Source: Aristolochia californica (taxonomy: Eukaryota > Streptophyta > Magnoliopsida > Piperales > Aristolochiaceae). Taken from it: DNA of 64,000 nucleotides. Every line of letters starts with the position of its first letter. The stretch's first letter is position 1. The stretch is taken from NCBI GenBank assembly GCA_029961685.1, contig JARWKL010000008.1:4466501-4530500 (forward strand). The letters run 5' to 3'. The translations under genes and the position numbers were made by a program. Positions 33,609 to 44,150 of this stretch are shown here, in pieces. The notes below the pieces were generated by a model. The model was not told the DNA's origin, did not search any database, and saw only the letters and a program-made list of their open reading frames with translations.

Positions 33609-36600
33609 AGCATGGATATGAAATATAATCCCATCAATGTTTTTAGTTTTTTATCTGCTGCTGCAAAGGGGAAACAAAAGCCAGAGAAAAAATATTCAAT
33701 TCTTTCAGGGAGCGATAACAATCAATGTACATTCTGTTTTACTTATTTTGCAGAAAGAGCAACTCCATATCAAAACAACAATTTTGCTAAAGATCTAAGT
33801 CATTGACAATTACATCCTGTCTATGCACATCCTGTCAGGTAGAAAAATATAGAATTTCTGTTCTTCTTCATAATACAAGAAATGGGATTTCAGTTTGCAA
33901 AACTTTGTTTTTAGTTTACATATTATAAACCGTCCTCAGGTGAAAAAAATAAATTCTAACTCAGTTCTGGATGAAACCTCTACTTTGAACTTTCCTTCCG
34001 TGCCATTCAATGAAAATTGAAAAGGAAAATATGCTCCAAGATATGTGCTCAAATCATATTCCTTTTTTTTCTTTTTTCTTATCAGTTTGGACAGAGCAAG
34101 TCCAAGAGCACGCTTTGCTTAAAATATTAAAAACATACCTCATCAGGGCAATTACGATTCCCATGTGCTTCATTTGCTTCATGGTCAAAGGAAAATTTTA
34201 AAAAGAACCATTCAACCTAAAATTTTAAAAATTATTTATTGATAACTCATGAAACAATTGAGCAACTTTGCAGTGGTTGTCACTCATGATACTGCAACAA
34301 GACAGGTTACACAACTAGAGATTTTCTTTCAGTTCATAGACAATGGAGTTCCACTAACAGAGAAATGTACCTGGTATGGCCTCTAGAGTGTTTCATCTGT
34401 CTTATACTAGTTTGTACATGAACAATTTTTACACCTATCTCCTTCTCCATATAGAATAAAATACATACAGTGAAAAATGACAAGATAGATATATCAAGAA
34501 AGAGGATTGATCTTCCAAGAGAAAATATATCCAGAAAATGCAGTCATCGGTAGCCTTGCGTCTTTTTAAAGAGTGGGATTTTTTTGGGATCATCTTCCAC
34601 AACATAAATCTCTCCAGATTAGCAACATCCTCCCAAGCATATAAAGTCACGGACACCATCTTTAGCAATCTATATGTAGAAGCAAGTTACCTTCTATACA
34701 TGGAGTTCCAAAATTTGTCACTGTGCCAGTATAACTCTTCCTGTATGAGATGAATAAGTACTTGTGTCAATTATTAATACATTTTATTGATAAATGCAAA
34801 AACTATTAATAATTTTTATACCACACAGTATCTTCTAGCAGACAGTAAATCTTCTCATGAATGATGATTTTCAATAAATTCAGAAATAGACAGCAACTCT
34901 GGAGAATCTTGTATGTATAACCTTTGGAGTTCTTCAAAATGTTTTACTAGCAAGGGACCACAAGTACTACAAATGCTGAAAAGATTCAATATAAGTACAA
35001 AAGGAATGGCTGTCAAACATTCTAATTTTCAAGTTCTTTTTCTTCTCAGTGAGATTTATGTTTCAGTGAGAGTACATATGCAAATGAGCCACAAAACTTA
35101 AATGTAAAATGACCTGAACCGTCATTTGCGTATAGTATAAACACACCACATAATTCTAGATCTTAGATCCATCTTTTTTTCATGCAGAAGTTTTGAGTTT
35201 TGGCTCTTTGTTCTGTTAAATAAATAAATATTAGCTTGTCTTAGCATATCCACTTAAACTCTCCTTCTAGTTGAATTGCTTTTCCTTGGTCCATACTTGC
35301 ACCATCTCCATGACATGATAAATTTAGTTAGTTTATGTTCAGCCATCAATCGGTGCCATCTCTCTCTAGTTACTGATTTGGCCTGGGTTGCACTGTATGT
35401 TGTGCACTATGTACTCTAAGATTTCGTTATCAATAAAAGTTAATCGTCATTTTTTTTAAATAAAAAATTAATTGGTGCTAATATTTTGGTTACAAGATTC
35501 ATATCTATTAAGCCAAATTAATAATTATAGTTAGAAAGATGAAATATAGAAAGTAAAATTAAATATAGAAAGAAACATGAAATATTGTAAGTAGAATGAA
35601 ATATAGAAAGAAACATGAAATATGGAAATAAAGATGAAATATAGAAAGTAAAATGAAATATAAAAAGAAAAATGAAATATAGAAAAGAAAATGAAATTGA
35701 GAAAGAAAGATGAAATATAGAAAGTAATAATAAAATATAGAAAGAAAGAAAAAATATAGAAAGAAAATGAAATTTAGAAACTAAAATGGAATGTAGAAAG
35801 ACCTCACATTAGAAAACCACCCATGTGGGCACTGAGCCAAAAGCTCCACCCACTAATGGCCAATATTAGAGTTAAAGAGAATAATTTTGGCACCTATTTG
35901 TGTATATTTTAATGGAGATCCATTTAGTGCAAACCCGAAAGCAAGATAAAAGAACTGGAGGGCATAAAAAACAAACCTCTTTACCTTTTGGGATCACATT
36001 GACTGCTTCATTCAGTTACAGGTATTCTAAACAAAAATATTGATCGAAGTAGGAGTATCTTGGTTGCAATGATGTATGGCAAAGAAAAAGTTGCATACAG
36101 AGCAAGGTTTACCACTGGCAAGCCGGAACAAATATGACAGCCCTGTGTTTTATATTACTTCCTCAAACCAGCAGTTATAGCAGAATGCCCAGTTTCACAA
36201 GAAGGCAGAGTTTGTTTGACATCACTTCCTAATACTGATTGGGGCACACAAAAGCCCAAAAGAGATTTTTTACCTTTCTAATAAAGAATCTTCCATCAAC
36301 TGTATGGCAAAAAAAATGCAGAATAAAGAAAATATAACCCCTAGTACTTTCAAAATGGTTTTGATGCATACCATCACAAGTTTATTTACAGATTCTAAAG
36401 CATGTCCATGTCATGGATAATAATTTCTATTTGGTTTCCAAGTCAGATATTAGTATCAAAATTATTATTACTGCAGCGAGTGACCCAATTTTCTGCCGTA
36501 TATCAACATACTTTACCCTTTGTTCAAATAGCCATCTGGTGCCTCTGATGCAAGAGCTACATCCCTTCTTGAAATCACAAAATAAAAGAGGTATGATTGA

Positions 36601-36681
36601 TAGTACCAAACTAACCTTTAAAATGTGTTCAATGGGTCAGTAAAATTGCTGAAAAGGCCTTATATTGGGAAAGAAAATGCT
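33609..36681. other. Convergent 3' intergenic region
   Basis: It lies between the 3' ends of the carboxypeptidase (+) and CRP1 (-) genes. The first part should be the carboxypeptidase 3' UTR and the last part the CRP1 3' UTR. Short ORFs (33518-33721 -, 34435-34668 -, 34538-34753 +, 34913-35101 +, 36413-36643 +) are not recognisable. The only clear structure is the purine-rich minisatellite at 35525-35800. Confidence 0.5.
35525..35800. repeat. A/G-rich minisatellite
   Basis: About a dozen diverged head-to-tail copies of a roughly 20-bp unit of the form 'gaaatatagaaagaaaaat' run through this stretch. One strand is almost free of C. It lies between the two convergent genes. Confidence 0.85.
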
Positions 36682-39659
36682 TCATTTTACTGTGGCATAA
36701 GAAAAAATCTGCTTCATGTAACGTAGAGCTGAACGCAGCATTGCCCTAGCTTTTTTGTCTGGACTGCAACCAGACAAAATCATTTCTTCATACACAGCAG
36801 GAACCTGATACAACCCAACAATCACTAGTTACTACAAGCACCTACATGTTATGGAAAAAGAAACATAGAAGAAAAAACTTAATCTGAATATGGGCAGAAG
36901 CATCAGTGCTAAATGGCATGGATAACTTCTAGTTCCAAAAACAGTTCATTTCATGTGACACATGGAGTAATTCTACTTCAACAAATTATGGCTTTTCACG
37001 TCGAAGCCAGATCACATTTTTTAATACATGATTTTTCAATATTTCAAAAAAACAACATGATTTTCAAATTAAATACGCTAATCAAGCAGGACGCCCACAC
37101 TGGAAAATTATACAACTAGATTAAGCACGTGGTACACAATTGAAAGAGCATCCTCATTCTCTTAATAGAGAAATACTGTTCAGTTTATTTCATGTATTAA
37201 ACCAAATAGAACTCAAAAAAGTTACCTATCACCTATGTGTTAGCAAGATTCAGCTGAACCACATTCACTCTTCTGTATTAGTATAAAATCAAACACAAGA
37301 GAAAAATTACCTTCTCATACTTGTCTGCACGAATTAGAGCCTTCATAAGGGTGGTATATGTAACAACATCAGGTTTCACATTCTACAGAGACAAGAAATA
37401 AATAAAAATTATTTTCACAAAGAAATTCAATCTTTCTGAACACACAATCAGAAAAAACAACGTGGTTAAGGTTTGTTGAGGCCTCACATGTTCCTTCATA
37501 TATTGCAAAACAGCAAGAGCTTCAGCATCCTTCCCATCCTTACCAAAAGCATTTATCAGCAAGTTGAGAACTAAAGTACTAGGTTTTATACCATCAGCTA
37601 TCATATCCTTGAAAGCATTTACAGCTTGCTCCGACAATCCCTGTAATACATGGAATTATATGCTATATTCCAACTTGATAAATCCATTCAATATGCAAAT
37701 AGTTGGAAAAAAATCTTACTGAAAATTAGCCAGAGCAAAACCAAAACATTGGATTCCAGCAATAAGCCAATTGAACTTCCAATAAACAAATAACAACTAA
37801 TTTATTTTTTTTGCCACATTGCCATTTATGAAGAATGAGAATATGCCAATAGTATGAAGCATTCATGTCGGAGACGTAAAAATCAACAGCATCATAATTC
37901 CTACCTTTTGCGCATAGGCATTGACCAGAGCATGGTACATAGTTTGAGAAGGCTTCACCCCAGATGCTCGCAAAACATCCAAGCATTCAGTGGCTTCCTT
38001 AAACCTCCCTGACCGCCCGTAAATATCTACCAGCGTAGTATAAGTGACCACATTAGGCAACAGCCCCTGGCCCCTCATCTTCCCTAACAAATCTTTCACT
38101 TTCTCCCACTTCTCCAGCTGGCCCAGTGAATTGATCAGAATGTTATATGTCGTGGTACATGGGGCACAACCGCTCTCCTGCATTTCTTGGAACAGATTCC
38201 AGGCGTCCTCATGTCGTGCAGCCTTGCAATGAGAATCAATCATAGTGTTCCATGTTACAGTGTCTGGCTGAATCCCATCCAATTTCATCCGTTCAAATGT
38301 CTCGATTGCATGTTGAAGACAATTATACTTCCCAAATGTATCAATCAACACGTTGTAAAAATGCCTATCAGGACGAACGCCACAATTTTTCATCTCTCTA
38401 AGAACGGCAAATGATTTTTGCCACTCACCCTTATCACGATAGCACGCCAAAATCCTACTGAAAACATAAGAATTGGGATGTACATGACTTGCTTCCATTT
38501 CTTTCAATATAATCCGGGCACTCTCCCACCTCCCCGCATTAGCATATGCATCAATTAAAAGACTGTAAGTATGTTCGTCAGGTGAAATTCCACACTTTTC
38601 CATCTCTGTCACAACAAATTCTGCGTCTTTCAACAGCCCAGATTTCACATACCCCTTAAGCAGCGCGTTGAAAGCACGGACGCGGGGCTTGAGCCCACCT
38701 TCCTTCATTTCTTCAAACACAGCTTCAGCTTCCTCTGTTCGACCCGAATTGCTTAGTGATGATATCAGCGAAACAAGCGTTGCAGTCTTGGGACTCAATC
38801 CTTGACTTTGAATTATGCCCAGAAAGTAAAGTGCTCGATTGGGGTCTCCGGCTTTGGAGAAACCCATTATAAAGTCGTTCAACAACTGCCCATCGGGCTC
38901 AATACGGTCCAACTCGATCTCCTGGTGCAATTTGAGGAGAAGGGCAGAGTCCGCCTTGTTGGTGCGCGTGAGTGACTGAACAATGAGACTGTAATTTGCG
39001 TGGTCGGAGGGGTACCCATTTTCTCGCATTTGCGATAGCAAATTAAGCGCTTTGTCGAGGTCATTATTCAACGCACAAGCAGCAATAAGCGCGTTATACG
39101 TGAGCGGAGACAACGGCGCTCGCCGCGAAAGCAGAAATGCTTCGTAGAGCTTCTCAGAGCGGCCGAGCGCATGAATCAAGATGGAAAAGAGTAGCTCATA
39201 AGAAAAACAAAGTTTGTGCTTCTGCAGCCAAGCGACGAGGGTGATAGCGGAAGGGAGCGTGGCCTGGTCTGAGGAGAGGGACTTGAGGAGTGAATGCCAC
39301 AGAGGTGTGGGAACTGCGCGGTAGGTCTCGGCGAGGCGGCGGTCAACAGGGTCAAGCAAAGTGGGGGCTGATGAAGAATCAAAGGAAGAGGCGGAGGAGA
39401 GGAATTGGAGAAGAGGGGAGAAGTCGTACCGGCGGTTGGGGAGGGCGGCAGGGTCAGAGGGATCGGTAGCAGGGGCAGACAGTGCAGTGGGAGCAGTTGT
39501 TACGGCGAGCGTAAAAGGAAGAAGAAGGCGGGAAGGGTGGCGGGAAAGGGGATTGGAGGTGGAGCGGGCGAGCGGCGGAAGCGGAGGAGAGGGCGACGGT
39601 CGGAGAAGAAGCATTTGGATTTTTGTTGTGGCATCGAGGACAGTTGGAGAAGGAAGCAT
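36682..39659 (-). CDS. CRP1: CRP1-type chloroplast PPR protein, 4 exons
   Basis: Minus-strand exons: 39659-37905, 37640-37488, 37382-37311 and 36804-36682. They give 700 aa with TGA at 36684-36682. The first ~70 residues are Ser/Pro/Ala/Arg-rich with few acids, as in a chloroplast transit peptide. From about residue 182 there are 14 consecutive 35-residue PPR motifs of the P class (for example [20 protein letters not shown] and [19 protein letters not shown]). They end in SGCSPDKK and a short tail ending ATVK. Introns 1-3 fall inside PPR 12, 13 and 14, and only the spliced frame restores full motifs. Maize CRP1 binds RNA in the stroma and is needed for petB/petD processing and translation of petA and psaC. 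That role is inferred here from length, repeat count and end. Start: ATG at 39659; an in-frame ATG at 39614 ([10 protein letters not shown]) is an alternative. Confidence 0.94.
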
Positions 39660-39950
39660 GTGGAGGAGCCCAGGCGCTGATATTTGGATACGAGAACCTC
39701 ATCCAGTGATCCACGGTGGTGTCAGTGGCATGTGCCCAACGAGTCTCATATAGAATCTTGACCAATGATATTTAAACCTGCGCAGTGGCCACCCAGGGAA
39801 GCGATAAACGGCTAAATATTCCGTCATTAACAACTCCACCTTTCTTTCTTGTGTGATCCTCAACATTCCCTTGGGGGAAGAAGATAAACCATTTTTGCCG
39901 TGTTTTCTGATTTGCTAAAGTACTGGTTGATAATTAGAAAAGATAAATGA
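39660..39950 (-). promoter_or_regulatory. CRP1 upstream region, cut short by a retrotransposon
   Basis: Only about 300 bp of non-transposon sequence separate the CRP1 start codon from element H on the upstream side. The promoter and leader must lie here or extend into the transposon. No TATA box is obvious. ORFs in the opposite strand over the CRP1 5' end (39361-39753 +) reflect its GC-rich transit-peptide codons. Confidence 0.45.
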
Positions 39951-41208
39951 GGTTTTCTTCGATGAAATCCAGTTGACCTTCATGAGAGTATATATATGTT
40001 TAATATGATCATTGACTCTTCTCAGATCGATATCTCAATTAAGAAAACTCAGATTCAGAAATATGAGATAGGAAAAAAATAGACTTACATATCTTTCATT
40101 TTACATATAATTCTTCTTATAAAGTTTCATTCTTTATGGTATAAAATAATTTGAAAGTCAAGACTTTCTGTTGCAGCTCAAACTTCTCTTGCCATCTGAT
40201 TTTTGCTACTTCAAATATCACTTTCTCTTTGCAGAAAATTCTAATTGCTTAGCTTATTTTATGTTGAAAATTAGACTCAAAATTTTTTTCGTCAATATAT
40301 AATTTGTAATATGAAAAACTCAGTATGGAGGTTAGAGCGCAAAGAAAGCAACGAATACTGGGATAGGAAAGAAAAAAAAAGAATATAAGATGAACCTAGA
40401 GTGCTAAAGATGGTAGATCAGAAAAAGATAACATTATCTTTGTAGGTTGATTGAGTCAACTCATAGAACCCACTCTGATACCATATTGAATTTTTGGAAA
40501 AGCGAAAAACTTCACTGACTTGTAATTAGAGTACAATGTGTTAATCCACGATATATTGACTGTTGTGTCATTAAGGATAGTTTGGAAATTTCATAATTGT
40601 AATCTGGTTGCCCTAATTTTCTCTTCATATATGGGGGTGCCGTTGTTAGGGTTTTATCACCTTGACGATCATCATCATCTGAGGAGCATCAATTACGGTT
40701 TAGAGAGCTTAGAGAAAAACGACACATGTAAGTATGTGCGATCTTTCTTGTAAATTATTTCAATCTTCATAGTAGATTACTACAGTGGCAGAAGACAAGA
40801 CGTAGCCTCACTTTGAGGCGAACCTGTATAAATCTTGTTGTTTTTTTCGTGCTTGTTTTTCGTTTCTCCTGCGATTATTATTATTGCTTTAGTTAGTTTG
40901 GAATTAGGGTGTCTAATTCCTAACACAATGAACTTATATTTATAATAGAGGAAATAAGTAGAATCCAATTATAATTAAATTACTCTTATCCCAATTATTC
41001 CAAAGTTAAACACTAAAAGATTAGTATTAGAATAATTGAATAACTGAACATAATCAGAAGACTAATATAACTAAAATACTTTTAATTGAGAATTCTATGA
41101 GACCTCCTCTTGTGAGACTCATGTAAGACTCCACCATATTAATTTTGGCTCTATGAGACTTTTTACTGTGGGAGTCATGTAAGACTCTTCTATATCTACT
41201 CTTCAACA
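39950..41208 (-). mobile_element. Element H copy 1: 5' LTR plus truncated internal region
   Basis: The LTR is 40484-41208 on the minus strand (TGTTGAAGAGTAG...TTCAATA). It is followed by a good primer-binding site, TGGTATCAGAG, at 40483-40473. The internal part (about 40472-39950) is non-coding and matches, block by block, the internal region of the copy starting at 62851. The LTR is interrupted by the solo LTR at 40539-40925. Without that insert and its TSD it would be 333 bp, against 318 bp in the other copy. The element sits next to the Copia integrase remnant (41209 and beyond), and its left end is truncated upstream of CRP1. Confidence 0.8.
40539..40925 (-). mobile_element. Solo LTR S2 nested in the LTR of element H
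   Basis: 387 bp beginning TGTTAAT and ending CTAACA on the plus strand, flanked by perfect 5-bp duplications CAATG (40534-40538 and 40926-40930). Removing it restores the surrounding LTR, which then aligns with the uninterrupted copy at 62851-63168 across the junction ('ttcat(g)tactc.aattacaa'). It shares most of its length with solo LTR S1 (41647-42102) but lacks about 75 bp near one end. Confidence 0.88.
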
Positions 41209-44150
41209 CTTTCGAAGAGCAATTAGTCTAGTATCAAATGGAGGACCAAAAATATAAGAAGAATAAGAACTTACCTCAGAAAGATATGGAGACTCCACAT
41301 ATGTAGTATCAACCAATGCTTATGAGAGCTGAAGAGATAAATCATCACTGCCATGAATTGTTGAGTCTTTTATGACACAATAGGCTTAGGAAAGTCATTA
41401 TCAGAAGAAAAACCAGGTGTGGCACCGGTTACTGAATAAAAAGGTTTCTTTTCAAAAAATGTGACATCACTGGATACAAACATCTTTTTGAGAGAAGGAT
41501 TATAACACACATATCCTTTCTAGGTACGAGAGTAACCTAAAAATATATATTTGATAGTCCTTGGGTCCAATTTAGTAGTATGCTGAGATGTGACATGAAC
41601 AAAGCAAATACACCAAACACTTTCAAAAGAAGGGAAAACATATCTTTGTTAAGTTGTGGAGCCTAATCAATGTCTTACACTGAGTTAGCACGCTGATCAA
41701 CCTTCACGGTAAGGTTGTCGTGGGGGCGGAACCCCCACCATCCATGATATATTGATTGTTGTTTCATTAAAGATAGTTTGGGGATTTCACACTTTTAATT
41801 CGGTAGTCCTAATTTTCTCTTTATAATTGGAGAGGGGGGGGAGGGGGGGGTCGTCGCTATTAGGGTTTTATCATCATTTGAAGGAGCATCTTGAGTTGCA
41901 ACCCACAAGAGAGGTTAGAGAAAAACAGTTGTCAGTGGGTACAATTTCTCTTGTTACTGTAACGGCGGAAGACAGGATGTAGTCTCACCTTGCGTCGAAC
42001 CTGTATAATTCTTGTTGTCTTTTTGGTGCTTTTTGTTTCCTTCTTCTGCATTTATTATTATTACTCTTGTTAGTTTAGAATTAGGGCATCTAATTCTTAA
42101 CAATCTTCACTAGGAAAGAGGCGGGAGTTTGGTGACTTATTATTAAGAATTGAGGAAGGCAACCTATTGATGAGACAACAAGTTGTAAGAATAGCATATG
42201 ACCAGTAGAAATGAGGCACATGCATATGTTGAATAAGGTCTAAGCAACCTCAAGAAGATGTGTACTCTTTTTCTAAGCCACACCATTTTGTTGTGGTGTG
42301 TAAACACATGAAATTTGATGAATTATGCCATTGTCCTTGCAAAAAATTGAAATCTCCTGACATATTTCCTTTGCATTATCTGACCAAAGAACTTTTAAGT
42401 TGATATTAAACTGAGTAGAGATCATAGCATAAGAGGATTTGAAAGTGGGTAAGACTTCTGATATATCTTTTAGTATAAACAACCATCTAACCCAAGTAAA
42501 ATCATCAACAAAAGTAATAAAGTACTTAGATTGAGAAACATTAGAAACGTTTAAGGATCCCTACACATCCGTGTGAACTAATGAAAAAGGAATAACATCT
42601 TTAGTTTCACCTCGAGGGGAGTAAGTACTCTGCTGGTGTTTACTCAGTTGACAAACTTCACAATTTAAACTAGGAATGAAATGCAAAAAAGGAAACATGG
42701 TCTTAAGAGACTAAAAAGATGGATGGCCTAACTTATTGACTATTGGAAAATTAAGATAAGAAAAACTCACTTGTTCATGACCCCCACCAATCATTTGTTT
42801 CATCTGTAGGTCTTGAAAAAACAAGGCGTAGGAGAAAAGGTCATGGAACATTTAACTTTTTTTGTTAATCAACTAATTGACAGAAGATGTAAAGGAAATC
42901 GGGGATAAAAAAAAACATCTTGAAAGTGACATGTAGGTGTAGAAAATGTGGACCCCACTCCACATACTTGGTTTGGGATCCATCTGCTCTAGAAACAAAC
43001 TTATCAATCATACAATGAGAGATAGATCTGAAAAGATTACCATCACCTGACAAATGCTTGAAGGCCCTAGAATCAATAATCTAGGATGAGGAAGGTGAAG
43101 TAGAAGAGACCATCCCTGTGATAGTATTCGCTGTCATAGTGGGAGAGGTCTTGTTGGAGGTAGGTACCATCATATTTTTCAACCTTTGAAGTAAGTCAAA
43201 GTCTACTTCGGATATAGTCTTCTTGCCTTTAGAAGTCTCACGGTTGACTTCATTCTTGTCTCCATTATTTATAGAGACCTGATTTTTTGTAATCCAATCT
43301 GATTTACCATGGATTTTCCAACAATCTACCAAGTGATTTATGCCACCAAGAGTCTAGAAGAGTTTTCTTCCAACCCTACCACCTCAACAACCACCTTTAG
43401 TATTTCTTCCTCGTTCCTTATTAGTTGAATTTTCACCCCTATTATTTGAGTACATAGCTAATAATACATCAATTTGTGAGATGTTTCGATGGATTTGGAA
43501 TACGTATCAATGTAGCATTTATATCACAAAATAGGGGAGGATAATTGAGCTAAGAATTTGGGTTTTGGCTACGTCAAGCTATAGTTTAATATTAGTAAGA
43601 TAAATAGCGGTTGCTAATGCTTCTTGTTGTTTTTCGTGAACCGAAATATTAGTGGAATAAGGTTGAGTAAGTTTCCATTCTTGAATGAGACCTCTAAATC
43701 GGGCAAGGTAATCATGCACATTCTTCCTCTATTTGGTATTGTACATTGCTTGAAAAAACATCATATAACTTTTGCAAGCTAAGGTATCCCACACTTGTTT
43801 AGTTGTCTCAAGAGCAACATTATTCACAATATTTTCTTCCAAGATATTAATTAACCAACTAATAACAAGAGTGTCCTCTTAAACCCACTTTGTGTATACA
43901 CTATCTTCCTCATCCACGAGTGGAGGTGGCTTAGTCAAGTAGCTCAATAAATCATGAGTAATGAGAAAACACTTAACAGATTGAGACCAACTTAAGTAGT
44001 TCGATAATCCTTTAAGAGGAATTGTAGTGATTTTGAGTAAATCACTTTTATCAATCATATTAAAACAAATATCTTCAACCATGAAATATTGGTCAAGGAA
44101 TCGAATAATCAACACCCTTGTTTAGTTATCACACAAGCAACCGAAGCGTG
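41209..44150 (-). pseudogene. Copia element remnant: gag, zinc-knuckle region and integrase, minus strand
   Basis: Read right to left. The gag start is 43879-44115 (KITTIPLKGLSNYLSWSQSVKCFLITHDLL). A linker follows (43081-43332, with MVDCWKIHGKSDW), then the GDGNLF..SISHCMIDKFV segment (about 42865-43053). The integrase core is at 42273-42482 (LKVLWSDNAKEICQEISIFCKDNGIIHQISCVYTPQQNGVA). The integrase C-terminal part is about 41240-41700 (HTTKLDPRTIKYIFLGYSRT...[23 protein letters not shown]). The last two are separated by solo LTR S1. Several stops and frameshifts are present. Reverse transcriptase is absent because element H starts at 41208. No own LTR is visible, so the element is broken on both sides. 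Confidence 0.85.
41647..42102 (-). mobile_element. Solo LTR S1 inserted in Copia integrase
   Basis: 456 bp, TGTTAAG...CTTAACA, flanked by perfect duplications ATCTT (41642-41646 and 42103-42107). Excising it rejoins the integrase reading frame on the minus strand through ..PASFLVKI/PSEDMFSLLLKVFG.., the conserved region after the catalytic core. No primer-binding site or coding sequence is present inside, so it is a solo LTR rather than a TRIM. Near the left end is a perfect GC-rich hairpin, GTGGGGG-CGGAA-CCCCCAC (41720-41738), which S2 lacks. A poly-G stretch occurs at about 41826-41850. Confidence 0.9.

Noticed and set aside
35525..35800. CRISPR-like array
   Set aside because: Units are contiguous without unique spacers, and the genome is eukaryotic. 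It is a minisatellite.
39361..39765. Overlapping ORFs of 91-130 codons opposite and beside the CRP1 start
   Set aside because: They follow from the GC-rich, Arg/Ser/Pro-coding transit-peptide region of CRP1. Codon content and lack of family resemblance argue against genes.
41647..42102. S1 as a TRIM or SMART
   Set aside because: No internal direct repeats and no primer-binding site inside, so a solo LTR is the simpler reading.
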